NCBI GenBank assembly: GCA_027627225.1
Contig: CM051029.1
Span: 21,519,856 to 21,583,855, forward strand
DNA: 64,000 bases
Source of the DNA: Congeria kusceri
Taxonomy: Eukaryota; Mollusca; Bivalvia; Myida; Dreissenidae
Reading direction: 5' to 3'
Shown: positions 13,600 to 64,000 of the stretch, in pieces
Layout of the letters: the number at the start of each line of letters is the position of its first letter
Position numbering within the stretch: position 1 is the first letter of the stretch
Made by a program: the position numbers and the translations under genes
The notes under the pieces: model-generated
Databases searched by the model: none
Told to the model about the DNA's origin: nothing
Seen by the model: only the letters and a program-made list of their open reading frames with translations

Positions 13600-14406
13600 A
13601 CTAAAAATTGAAATCGAATCGAGTCGAGTTGTAGCTGAATAGCAGCATAAGCACGTTGAATAGAATTTGCATACTAAGAACTATGATATCACATATTTTC
13701 AGACCGTTGATACAGCACAGTCATTTTCGACCTCAACAAATTATAACTTATAATAGTATAGGTAACATTTACTGGCGTACAGACATTAAATTCTCAACGA
13801 TAAGGTTAATTCAATATTGAAGTAAACCAAGATTTATTGACATCTTAATTATCAATATATACAAACAAACACATAATTTGCTCATATTATAGTCATTCAC
13901 CATCTGAAGTCTGTTCAATTTAAACATAATCTGTGAACCCAATTGGGTTTTTTTCTTAATTGGCACAAATGTTTATTCGGTGGTCTTTATTCTAAGCTAT
14001 TCAGTGTAATGGATCATATAAGAATCTCTGATTTCAACGGAAATTGAAAGCTGGAAAAAAAATCTTGAACAACGCTTCATTTCAGAAACCACTGGCTGGA
14101 TTGCAAAATAATTTCAAAGAATTTTTCCTTTGGGTTACTATCTGCCATATTGCTTCAATTTATTTTGATTCAATATAAAACATTATCGCCAGGAGTTGCA
14201 GTTTCTCATATACGGCTCTATTAACATAGCTTTGAAAATCTTGTCGAATGGACTAATTATGAAAATATTATACAGAAATGTTCCTTGAGTGACCTCTACC
14301 ACGCTTCTCCAACTAATTGTCATTTGCTAAAAACTTTTCCACCAATAGGCGTAAAATGGTTATTTTGAAAACTTTTTGTATGAATCTAACGAACAAATTT
14401 CAAAAC
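13600..14406. other. Non-coding DNA, nothing identified
   Basis: No ORF, splice-bounded exon or repeat array seen. Confidence 0.5.
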
Positions 14407-14526
14407 GTTTTATTAGTGTTTTCGAGTGTTTTATTAGTGTTTTCGAGTGTTTTATTAGTGTTTTCGAGTGTTTTATTAGTGTTTTATTAGTGTTTTCGAG
14501 TGTTTTATTAGTGTTTTCGAGTGTTT
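14407..14526. repeat. 21-bp tandem repeat, about 6 copies
   Basis: Units of GTTTTATTAGTGTTTTCGA plus a short linker, one unit shortened. Confidence 0.9.
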
Positions 14527-15621
14527 GAACAGAACTATAGCAATTAACATTCCTAATTTCTATATGACAAATAAGCAAAGGGCATTGATTGCTCGTGTAA
14601 ATGTGTCCTCTGAACGAGGGGATGCAAATATGTATGCATCATTGTCCTTGGGAAAACTAATGAAACACGTTTTCCTGTGTTCATACTTCGAGGTTTAATT
14701 GGTTCCATGAAATGCTAGAAATGACGAATGGAGCCTTTAGTTGCCTAACAAATATCATTTCCAAAGAACAAGATTAAAATTCTCGAACTTTTTCAGAGGT
14801 TAGTGAATGACAAAGCATGGTTTCTTTGGAGAGTTTGATTATGAAGCTTGTTCTCTGAAGAAAATTGACATTTTATGACAAACCTCGCGATCACTGCTGT
14901 CTTCGGCCGTTTGGCGCGCATTGTTTACATGCCCAGAACAAACAAATCACGGCGGAGTAATCAGTAATGTGTAGCCGAAGATAATAGTGTATTCTTCCGC
15001 AGAAGAAATAAACCATTGAAACCGATGTCAATTTTGTAACAACAGATCTGCTCGTGATTCTTCGACGCCACGAGATGAATAGAATTGATGTCCTGTTTGT
15101 ATGAATAATATTTGACTGAAGAATAAGCATTACAGTTTTAATAATTCCTAGTTAATTCATCACTGACAGCAATCCCATTCGGACATGGAGCAATAAACTA
15201 TTAGTTTCATTAAAAGATGGAAAACATTTTCGCATTTAATGCTTAAAACGTACCGGAACAGCGTTATGACTACAATAGTATTACCCCAAAAGTATTATAA
15301 ATATATACATTTTATGTGTTTGTTAAAGTGTTATATATTTCTATCTCTGCAATTAGATGCACGATAAGAACGATTTTTATTATAATCTCACTGCAATAAT
15401 TTGAGATTATTTACATGTGGGTTAAGATAACAAAATAGCATTTACAAAGTGAATGTTAAATTTGTGTACGATTCGCTTTGAAAGCTTTTTAAGCATTTTC
15501 ATTCCGGGGTATAACCAAACAGTCATGCATTTGCGAAACAATGTTAAAAACCTTATTTGAGAAGAAGATATACAGAAATATCTGCTTAAATTACTTAAAC
15601 TTAAAAAAAAAAAGTGCATAC
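14527..15621. other. Non-coding DNA, nothing firm
   Basis: A 79-codon minus ORF (14891-15130) is present but has no recognisable features. Confidence 0.4.
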
Positions 15622-15897
15622 TTATGTTGACGTCGTGTTAAAAGCAGGTGCGCATCCACTTTGCAAGAACTTAAGACGCATTCTATAATAAACGTATGGC
15701 AGCACTAACAACCAGATTAGTGTTGTGTATCTTTTCACATATACTTGAACGGGAAGATTTGTCACAATTACCGCAAACAGACAAAAATCTAACGGAATCA
15801 GGGCGAACAAATGTCGAAAGGCGTTCTTATTGACCGTATTCTGTCTTCTATAATAGAGCTTCTGTAACACTGCACGGCGTTTCCAGTGCATCCCCAA
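15622..15897 (-). CDS. Unidentified 91-codon ORF with hydrophobic segments
   Basis: It includes LFALIPLDFCLFAVIVTNLP and TTLIWLLVLPYVYY, two likely membrane segments. A plausible acceptor (TGTTACAG|AAGC) precedes LYYRRQNTV, so it could be an exon of a membrane protein, perhaps with the ORF at 858-1343. I do not recognise it, and chance remains likely. Confidence 0.2.
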   Translation of the reverse strand: MGMHWKRRAVLQKLYYRRQNTVNKNAFRHLFALIPLDFCLFAVIVTNLPVQVYVKRYTTLIWLLVLPYVYYRMRLKFLQSGCAPAFNTTST

Positions 15898-16687
15898 TTA
15901 TTTGCCTATTATAAAGATGCCCGTGTCTCCCATAGGGCGAACTGTTACCGGAAATGAGATAGTTTATTGAACAAACGGAACTAGAGAAGAACTATGCTGG
16001 CATTTCCTAACAACATTGTGTCCTAAACTATTAGATTCTGACCGCGAGGAATTTGAACGTGATTCTAAATGAAGGAGCTAACATGTTGACAGAAAAATAA
16101 CCATTCTGGTTCATTCACAATTAATTACATCATTGAAAAGGTGACAAAAGGAAATGAAATAACATTGGAATTTATGAAAAACAATTCTCAAAAACTTAGA
16201 ATAATCGGAAATGAACAATATGAAATTACAAATATTATATGTTTCTTACATATACATTTTAGAATGATCAGACCAGTTTATAAAAAATTTTAAATATCGA
16301 TAACACATGTACATGTATTTGCAGTAAGAACGCGTGAATTTTAAAAACAACTGTAATATTGCGAATGAAACATAACAATAAAACGATCAATAATACGTTG
16401 TTGTTGAACAACATTATTTTTTAAAGAAAATATTTGAGTTGGTGATTTGATTATTTGCGATAAATGGGACATGCTTACGTACATTTGTTGGTGATATAGA
16501 CCGTAAATATTACGCATTTAATTACGTCATTTGTGGTTGGTCTCCATCTAAAGAACATAACAATTGCAATATTTTAATGAATCTGAATGCACCATGCTAA
16601 ATTTTAATTTTGCTATTTGTGTTGAAAACATTATATATTTAAGAAATAATTTTCGATTTATCGTTTTTTATCTGCAAAAACGTTTTA
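15898..16687. other. AT-rich non-coding DNA, nothing identified
   Basis: No coding, RNA or array signal seen. Confidence 0.5.
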
Positions 16688-16700
16688 GAGTTCTGATGCG

Positions 16701-16987
16701 TACGAACTGTTAGTTTTTTTGTTTTTTGGATTTTTCGCCGTATTCAACAGTATTTCAGTCATATAACGGCGGTCAGTTAACCGACTCACACTTTTCCTGG
16801 GTAAGCTGGTTTACTGAGTGCACATACTTATGCCAGTAAGTGACAACTGCCCTACTTGAATCAGAGGTAGGGGCAGAATGGCCGTAGAAATAATTTCATG
16901 ACCAATCCCCACACAAGTTATGTGGCCGGGCTGGGAATCGAACCCGTGATCCTCGGATTTGTAGTCCAGCCAATAAACAACAATATG
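16701..16987 (-). mobile_element. tRNA-derived SINE (family 1) with target-site duplication
   Basis: The minus strand carries a B box, GGTTCGATTCC, in the CACGGGTTCGATTCCCAGCC context and ends in an A-rich tail. It is flanked by near-identical 13-bp duplications, GAGTTCTGATGCG (16688-16700) and GAGTTCTGAAGCG (16988-17000). A second member of the family lies at 54692-54990. Confidence 0.8.
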
Positions 16988-17000
16988 GAGTTCTGAAGCG

Positions 17001-17639
17001 CAGGAATTAAACCACGAGTGCGTTGGTTTAATAGCCACTTATTAGAACGACACAGATTTGTTAATTGGCCAATGAACAACGATAATGCGTAAAGTATTTC
17101 GATTCTAACATGATTTGACATATACTTTTGCAATTGTAATTGGAACTACTTTTTAATATGCCCCGCTCAGAAATCGGGATTACTTTTTGTTTTGTATATT
17201 CGGTAGTTTAACAACGATAATTGTGTTCTTTGTCTATAGAAAAATTGGAGAGTATCATGTTAGAATAAGGTATACGTCGCTTTATACAAGCGGTATATTC
17301 ATTAGAAGACGCTATTGGTTTTCGCAAAGCAGCAACAATAATTCACCAACATACAGTCCAACGTATAACGGAAACGTGACAGCACTAGTCACAAACCATA
17401 TTCCATTGGCAGATTTCATACTCATGCTGCACCCTGCCACGCTCATGATTTCTGTCAAAAGGTTACAGCTCTATGTCGTGACAGTTGCGAATATGAAATG
17501 CCGGCTTTGAAATGGTTAATATCGTCTCAATGCCCGGTCTCCGATGGTCCACATTCGTTAAAACCATCAAACTGTTGGGGTTTAAAGGGACAGCCTTGTA
17601 GCAGTTACAAACTGGCCCTACAGCGCCACAGCCTTAACA
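17001..17639. other. Non-coding DNA, nothing identified
   Basis: The open frames here overlap on both strands and look random. Confidence 0.4.
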
Positions 17640-17986
17640 CTCAATGTGTGCTGGACAGACAGTTGTAAGAACATTCCATGTGTGCTGGACAGACAGTTGT
17701 AAGAACATTTACTGTGTGCTGGACAGACAGTTGTAAGAACATTCCATGTGTGCTGGACAGACAGTTGTAAGAACATTTACTGTGTGCTGGACAGACAGTT
17801 GTAAGAACATTCCATGTGTGCTGGACAGACAGTTGTAAGAACATTTACTGTGTGCTGGACAGACAGTTGTAAGAACATTCCATGTGTGCTGGACAGACAG
17901 TTGTAAGAACATTGAACATTCAATGTGTGCTGGACAGACAGTTGTAAGAACATTCAATGTGTTCTGGACAGACCGTTGTAAGAACA
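17640..17986. repeat. 34-bp tandem repeat, about 10 copies, alternating variants
   Basis: Unit TGTGCTGGACAGACAGTTGT plus AAGAACATT. Copies alternate between endings CCATG and TACTG, so the real period is a 68-bp dimer. It is open in several frames, which explains repetitive ORFs of no significance. Confidence 0.95.
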
Positions 17987-19340
17987 ATAATTATTGCAGA
18001 AAAATGACACAGCCCCTGACGAGTCATTGACTTATTTCCATCACATCTCGGGACCACTACATGTACTTCTTTTTCCTGTACTGGACACCTTAGCAGACGC
18101 AATAATTCATGTACAGTCATCAGTGACAATTGCGGAATACACTATAGCGGGTTAGTACAAACACCGAGCAAGAATACCCACATGGGGCGACCGTCATGTC
18201 ACATTTCATGTGCCAGGAGGGAAAGTTGTACACAGCACAGTACCAGTATCTTCAAATGCAAAAATAAATTGCCAATAAATCTTAGGAATAACGCATGAAA
18301 AGTGTATATCGATATTTGTGTTCGTAAATAATAATTTCGTCACCTTAGAGCAATACCTCAATATATGCAGTGCCTACTATAAGCACTTAGTGAGTTCTTG
18401 AATTACGGTTGTGGTTTTCATTTTCGTTTTTATATTGTGTGTCTTTCTGAGTGTTTTATCACGATTAACTGGAACATCGTCTATGCCTGTTGCGAGTTCG
18501 TTCGCCTTTGTTGGATTTTCCCGCATCAACGTTCGTTTTGTCGATATCGTTTCCGCGTACATTTCATAGACATGTATCCAGCTAACAGCTACATTTGTGA
18601 ACACTTAACGAACAGCCACACACTTTATGACATCTATGATTTCTATATTTTACTATATATCCTTATTTTCACGATAAACGTGTTTGTGTGCTTACTGTCA
18701 ATTTGTAAATTATTGCAACGTATCAAATCACAATGGTCTAATTTAAGCTTTCAGTTTATGGAACTTTTTATATCACATATTTCACATAACCTACACAAAA
18801 TCTCACGTGGTGAAACGTTGAAAGCACTTCTCACAGCAATATATGGACATAAATCCTTAACAGTAGCTGGTGATGAGTTATATATACTTTTGGGCAAAAC
18901 ATGAAGTCAGTAATTGACCGTATACGTTTGTTCTACATGGTCAACTTACATCAATAAGGTTTGTGCAATATTAAGAACTTACAATCATACTTTTATGTTG
19001 TGTTTCTGAGTATTAGGGTTTGTAATGCGATGTTTTTAATATGTAACAAAATGAGATGTTTTAAATAATGGGTTATTAAATGGCCGGGAAAAGGACGTGC
19101 GACCATTTGGGGTTCTCCTCCGTGTGGTTCCAACGGACAACAAGGCAATTCTATATATGCCTTCGATAACCCAACAGTAAGTGGCAATAGCATATTTAAA
19201 TGAATATCACCTACATTACTCGTACATAGAGAAACAATCATAAAGATCATGTTCGCTTGGCTTCCATTTTATTTAAGGTAATGTTTTACTAAATATTACA
19301 TTTACAAATATCACAGAACAGGCAAAAATATGAAATAATA
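17987..19340. other. Non-coding DNA with one long but unsupported ORF
   Basis: A 168-codon plus-strand ORF (18398-18904) overlaps a 75-codon minus ORF. Neither has recognisable domains. Confidence 0.35.
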
Positions 19341-19346
19341 GCATAT

Positions 19347-19668
19347 GTTATATAAGGGATGTTCCAGGAAAAAAAGGTGATGAGGGGGTGGATCGCCGAT
19401 GTAATAAAATTGGGTTGGTGGGGGTGATAGGGGGGATAAAACGGATTATCAAGACTTGAAAAAAAAAGTTGTGTTGGTATTACCCCATTTTTGGACTGGC
19501 GTTCTGCCCCCCCCCCCCCCATCACCTTTTTGGACTGGCGTTCTGCCCCCCCCCCTCATCACCTTTTTGGACTGGCGTTCTGCCCCCCCCCTCATCACCT
19601 TTTTGGACTGGCGTTCTGCCCCCCCCCCCCTTCATCACCTTTTTTCCTCGAACAGCCTTAAGTGCTTT
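19347..19668. mobile_element. MITE-like element with about 30-bp inverted ends
   Basis: The left end reads ATGTTCCAGGAAAAAAAGGT GATGAGGGG, and the right end is the reverse complement of TGTTCGAGGAAAAAAGGTGA. The interior has been expanded by a C-rich tandem repeat. I did not establish a target-site duplication. Confidence 0.55.
19493..19645. repeat. About 38-bp tandem repeat with poly-C, about 4 copies
   Basis: Units of TTTTTGGACTGGCGTTCTGC followed by a C run and TCATCACC. The C-run length differs in each copy. Confidence 0.9.
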
Positions 19669-20131
19669 ATCTGTGAATATAATCAGAACATGTACATGTA
19701 AAGCTTACAGCTTAAATAAAGCATATTTTTTAAACTGATCAAGAAACATTATACAAGGAACAAGAAAATGCAGCCTATTAATATACACTTTAAGTTAAAA
19801 CCAATGTTTCAATGGCTGACCACTCTAGATGTAGCAACACCTTAAGGACAAGACTGACTGCCATACAACGACATATAGAAGTTTAAGCACTAAGCATGAC
19901 AGAAGTACCACGATTTTGCAGAATTGTAAGCAAAATATCAGATATCAGAAAAAAAGAGAATAGAAAAACGAAGCCTCAACCATTTACTTTATGTTTAACA
20001 AAATGTCTTCAACTCCAGCATCTGCACAATCACAGTTCACTCATTGAATGTTATACTTAATACTATTAAAGTCACAGTTTACACTTTGAATGTTATATTT
20101 TGCACAGTTTATGTCATACAAGTTGACATGT

Positions 20132-20137
20132 TTTATT
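20132..20137 (-). promoter_or_regulatory. Candidate poly(A) signal AATAAA for PEX1
   Basis: TTTATT on the plus strand reads AATAAA on the minus strand, about 420 nt past the stop codon. It is the nearest canonical hexamer I found; transcript data would be needed to confirm use. Confidence 0.35.
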
Positions 20138-20254
20138 CACACTATGTGTTGATGACGATGTACTTTGCACAAGTCGTAATAAAATGTCTGTCTGTCTGTC
20201 TTTCTACGTAACATTTGCATACTTTCGATGTCACATTTACCTCTTTATATGTCC

Positions 20255-20400
20255 AATTTTGCACTTTATGTGTCACACATCACACTTCCAATACTACATT
20301 TCACACATTTAAAGTCATGTTTCATATTTTGCACTTTATGTGTCACACATCACACTTCCAATACAACATTTCACACATTTAAAGTCATGTTTCATATTTT
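20255..20400. repeat. 72-bp direct repeat, about two copies, PEX1 3' region
   Basis: Two near-identical 72-bp units begin TTTTGCACTTTATGTGTCAC. The surrounding 20200-20520 is rich in CACATTTCACAC-like motifs. It probably lies in the PEX1 3' UTR. Confidence 0.7.
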
Positions 20401-20558
20401 GCATTTTGCATGTCTAGTTAACTCTTTGTATGTCACATTTCACACTTTCAAGGTCACAGACTCACTTTCAATGTCCAATCATCACATTTCACATATTCAC
20501 AATATCCTACCCATGGCACATTGCACATATATATATTATATCTACTGTCCCAAACACA

Positions 20559-62329
<41,771 letters not shown>

Positions 62330-63425
62330 CTGGGGGGGAAAGTATAACACTATTAACATTATTATCCCTGTATCCCCTAAGTGTATCCCTTGCCCAACAG
62401 AGATACACATCCCCCCTTGGACCTTCCATCTCAAACACCTCTAGGTCCTGGGGGGGAAAGTATAACACTATTAACATTATTACACTATTAACATTATTAT
62501 CCCTATATCCCCTCAGTGTATCCCCTGCCCAGCTGAGGACACATTCCCCCTCAGACCTTCCATCTCAAACACCTCTAGGTCCTGGGGGGGAAAGTATAAC
62601 ACTATTAACATTATTATCCCTGTATCCCCTCAGTGTATCCCCTGCCCAACTGAGGACACATTCCCCCTCGGACCTTCCATCTCAAACACCTCTAAGTCCT
62701 GGGGGGGAAAGTATAACACTATTAACATTATTATCCCTGTATCCCCTCAGTGTGTCCCCTGCCCAGCTGAGGACATATTCCCCCTCGGACCTTCCATCTC
62801 AAACACCTCTAAGTCCTGGGGGGGTAAAGTATAACACTATTAACATTATTATCCCTGTATCCCCTTAGTGTATCCCCTGCCCAGCTGAGGAAACGTTCCC
62901 CCTCGGACCTTCCATCTCAAAACACCTCTAGGTCCTGGGGGGGAGTATAACACTATTAACATTATTATCCCTGTATCCCCTCAGTGTATCCCCTGCCCAA
63001 CTGAGGACACATTCCCCCTCGGACCTTCCATCACAAACACCTCTAAGTCCTGGGGGGGAAAGTATAGCACTATTAAGATTATTATCCCTGTATCCCTTCA
63101 GTGTGTCCCCTGCCCAGCTGAGGACACATTCCCCCTCGGACCCTTCCATCTCAAACACCTCTAAGTCCTGGGGGGGAAAGTATAACACTATTAACATTAT
63201 TATCCCTATATCCCCTCAGTGTATCCCCTGCCCAGCTGAGGACACATTCCCCCTTGGACCTTCCATCTCAAACACCTCTAAGTCCTGGGGGGGAAAGTAT
63301 AACACTATTAACATTATTATCCCTGTATCCCCTCAGTGTGTCGCCTGCCCAGCTGAGGACGCATTCCCCCTAGGACCTTCCATCTCAAACACCTCTAAGT
63401 CCTGGAGTGGAAAGTATAACACTAT
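62330..63425 (-). repeat. 117-bp array carrying a PEX1 acceptor and partial exon, about 9 copies
   Basis: On the minus strand each unit has CTTTCCCCCCCAGGACTTAG, then AGGTGTTTGAGATGGAAGGT, then a truncated exon with CAGCTGGGCAGGGGATACAC. Coding similarity stops after GDTL, and all but the copy nearest the true exon have lost a base, breaking the frame. Intron sequence with TGTTAATAGTGTTATACTTT joins the copies. The period is 117-118 bp except for one copy with a 24-bp internal duplication. Confidence 0.93.
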
Positions 63426-64000
63426 CAGAGCAACAGATAAGGCGCATATTTGCGTAAATACGCAATTCTGAAACCCCTTTTACGCAATTATTTTTATATT
63501 TGATGCGTAACAAAACTCAATTAAAATACACAATACGCAATAAATGAAAAACGCAGTGCGTAAAGAAATACCCAATAAAAATAAACGACGAACGCAGTGC
63601 GTAAAGAAATTGACTGACATGGGTACGAAATGGCCCATCAATGTGTACGAACCGGCCGAAAATCAATGGTTACAAAATTGTTGTGTTACAAAATGACAGA
63701 CACCCGTACAATACGAAGCAGTTGATTGGATGTTATTTTTAGCGTAAACCCTAACTGTCCAATTGAGATTCATAGAGTATTTCCGTAGTGGTTCGTGTTT
63801 AATGACGTAATTATGCAACTTTCATTTTCTTTATTTCTGTTTAGTTATTTCTGAATGCTTTGGTCATGTTCTTGATACTTCCAGGAAAAATGTTGCAGAG
63901 AGGCATACATAAACAAAAAGAACCTGTGCAAAAAACAAGGGTTATGGACTTTTTTGCTTCTAGTTCATCGCAATCGTCGATTTCAATAGTCCAGCCAATT
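63426..64000 (+). mobile_element. hAT-like transposon, 5' part, truncated by the window
   Basis: It begins CAGAGCAACAGATAAGGCGC at the exact point where the 117-bp repeat breaks off in mid-unit. The preceding 8 bp, AACACTAT (63418-63425), is the expected target duplication. CAGRG ends and 8-bp duplication suit hAT. An internal region repeats AACGCAGTGCGTAAAGAAAT. The right end is outside the window, so the TIR and duplication cannot be paired. Confidence 0.6.
63890..64000 (+). CDS. Start of a transposon-encoded protein, 3' partial
   Basis: ATG at 63890 opens a frame of at least 37 codons, MLQRGIHKQKEPVQKTRVMD then FFASSSSQSSISI, still open at the window edge. The basic start followed by a Ser-rich stretch resembles the N-terminus of hAT/zinc-finger transposase-like proteins in general, but no domain is visible. 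An AG (TTCCAG at about 63884) just upstream could be a splice acceptor. Confidence 0.45.
   Translation, partial: MLQRGIHKQKEPVQKTRVMDFFASSSSQSSISIVQPI

Larger units (their letters stand above)
6670..13600 (-). mobile_element. Decayed L1/Tx1-like LINE retrotransposon
   Basis: A coiled-coil ORF1 remnant (12622-13553) is followed by an endonuclease plus reverse transcriptase ORF2 remnant (6986-10747) on the same strand, the usual LINE order. The gap between the ORFs is about 1.9 kb and holds a GT microsatellite, so an insertion there, or two separate fragments, is possible. Neither end is defined: I found no clear target-site duplication. Several stops and frameshifts show it is inactive. Confidence 0.75.

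Noticed and set aside
16811..17038. Possible functional tRNA gene around the GGTTCGATTCC box
   Set aside because: It has a tail and target duplications and lacks an intact acceptor stem and A box; it is a SINE.
17641..18129. Repetitive Cys/Thr/Val-rich minus ORFs
   Set aside because: Translations of the 34-bp tandem repeat.
18377..18904. 168-codon plus-strand ORF and an overlapping 75-codon minus ORF
   Set aside because: No domain, no start context and no splice partner. The minus frame looks slightly more protein-like but cannot be supported.
19456..19738. Proline-rich plus ORFs
   Set aside because: They arise from the C-rich 38-bp repeat.
62928..63471. ORFs with 39-residue periodicity on both strands
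   Set aside because: They are frames through the 117-bp exon-copy array; only the unit at 62183-62329 is a complete exon.

Overview
The window looks like nuclear DNA from an animal with long, repeat-rich introns, most likely a bivalve mollusc. That rests on the intron/exon structure, on tRNA-derived SINEs, an L1/Tx1-like LINE and hAT-type elements, and on dispersed repeats of a kind I associate from memory with bivalves (possibly Dreissena). I cannot confirm the species from sequence alone.

The only gene I recognise with confidence is PEX1, the peroxisomal AAA+ ATPase, on the minus strand. Twenty-one exons run from 62329 down to the stop codon at 20559. They join without a phase conflict into 3,807 nt (1,268 residues plus stop). 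Only the first coding exon, about 40 residues by comparison with human PEX1, is missing; it lies beyond the right edge. Both ATPase cassettes are complete: D1 with GPKGSGKT and LIVLDDLD, D2 with GAPGTGKT and ILFFDEFD.

Layout: 1-6.6 kb is sparse non-coding DNA with small tandem repeats, one weak membrane-protein-like ORF and a foldback element. 6.7-13.6 kb carries a decayed LINE on the minus strand. 13.6-20.1 kb is mostly unassigned, with a SINE and three tandem arrays. 20.1-62.3 kb is PEX1. 62.3-63.4 kb is a tandem array grown from the acceptor end of a PEX1 exon. At 63426 a plus-strand hAT-like transposon begins and runs off the window with an open reading frame.

The most striking feature is that PEX1 has been repeatedly copied in small pieces in place. 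Fragments of five exons sit beside their parents. In two cases a splice junction has become the unit of a tandem array: about 75 copies of a 41-bp unit carrying the donor of one exon, and about 10 copies of a 117-bp unit carrying the acceptor of another. A third array (44 bp, about 38 copies) grew from the junction between a hAT-type MITE and its target site. Other introns hold a 58-bp array of about 9.15 kb (about 158 copies), a 39-bp array of about 22 apparently identical copies, and 77-bp and 56-bp arrays. PEX1 is therefore surrounded by decoy splice sites whose use would, in the two cases I translated, give an immediate stop.
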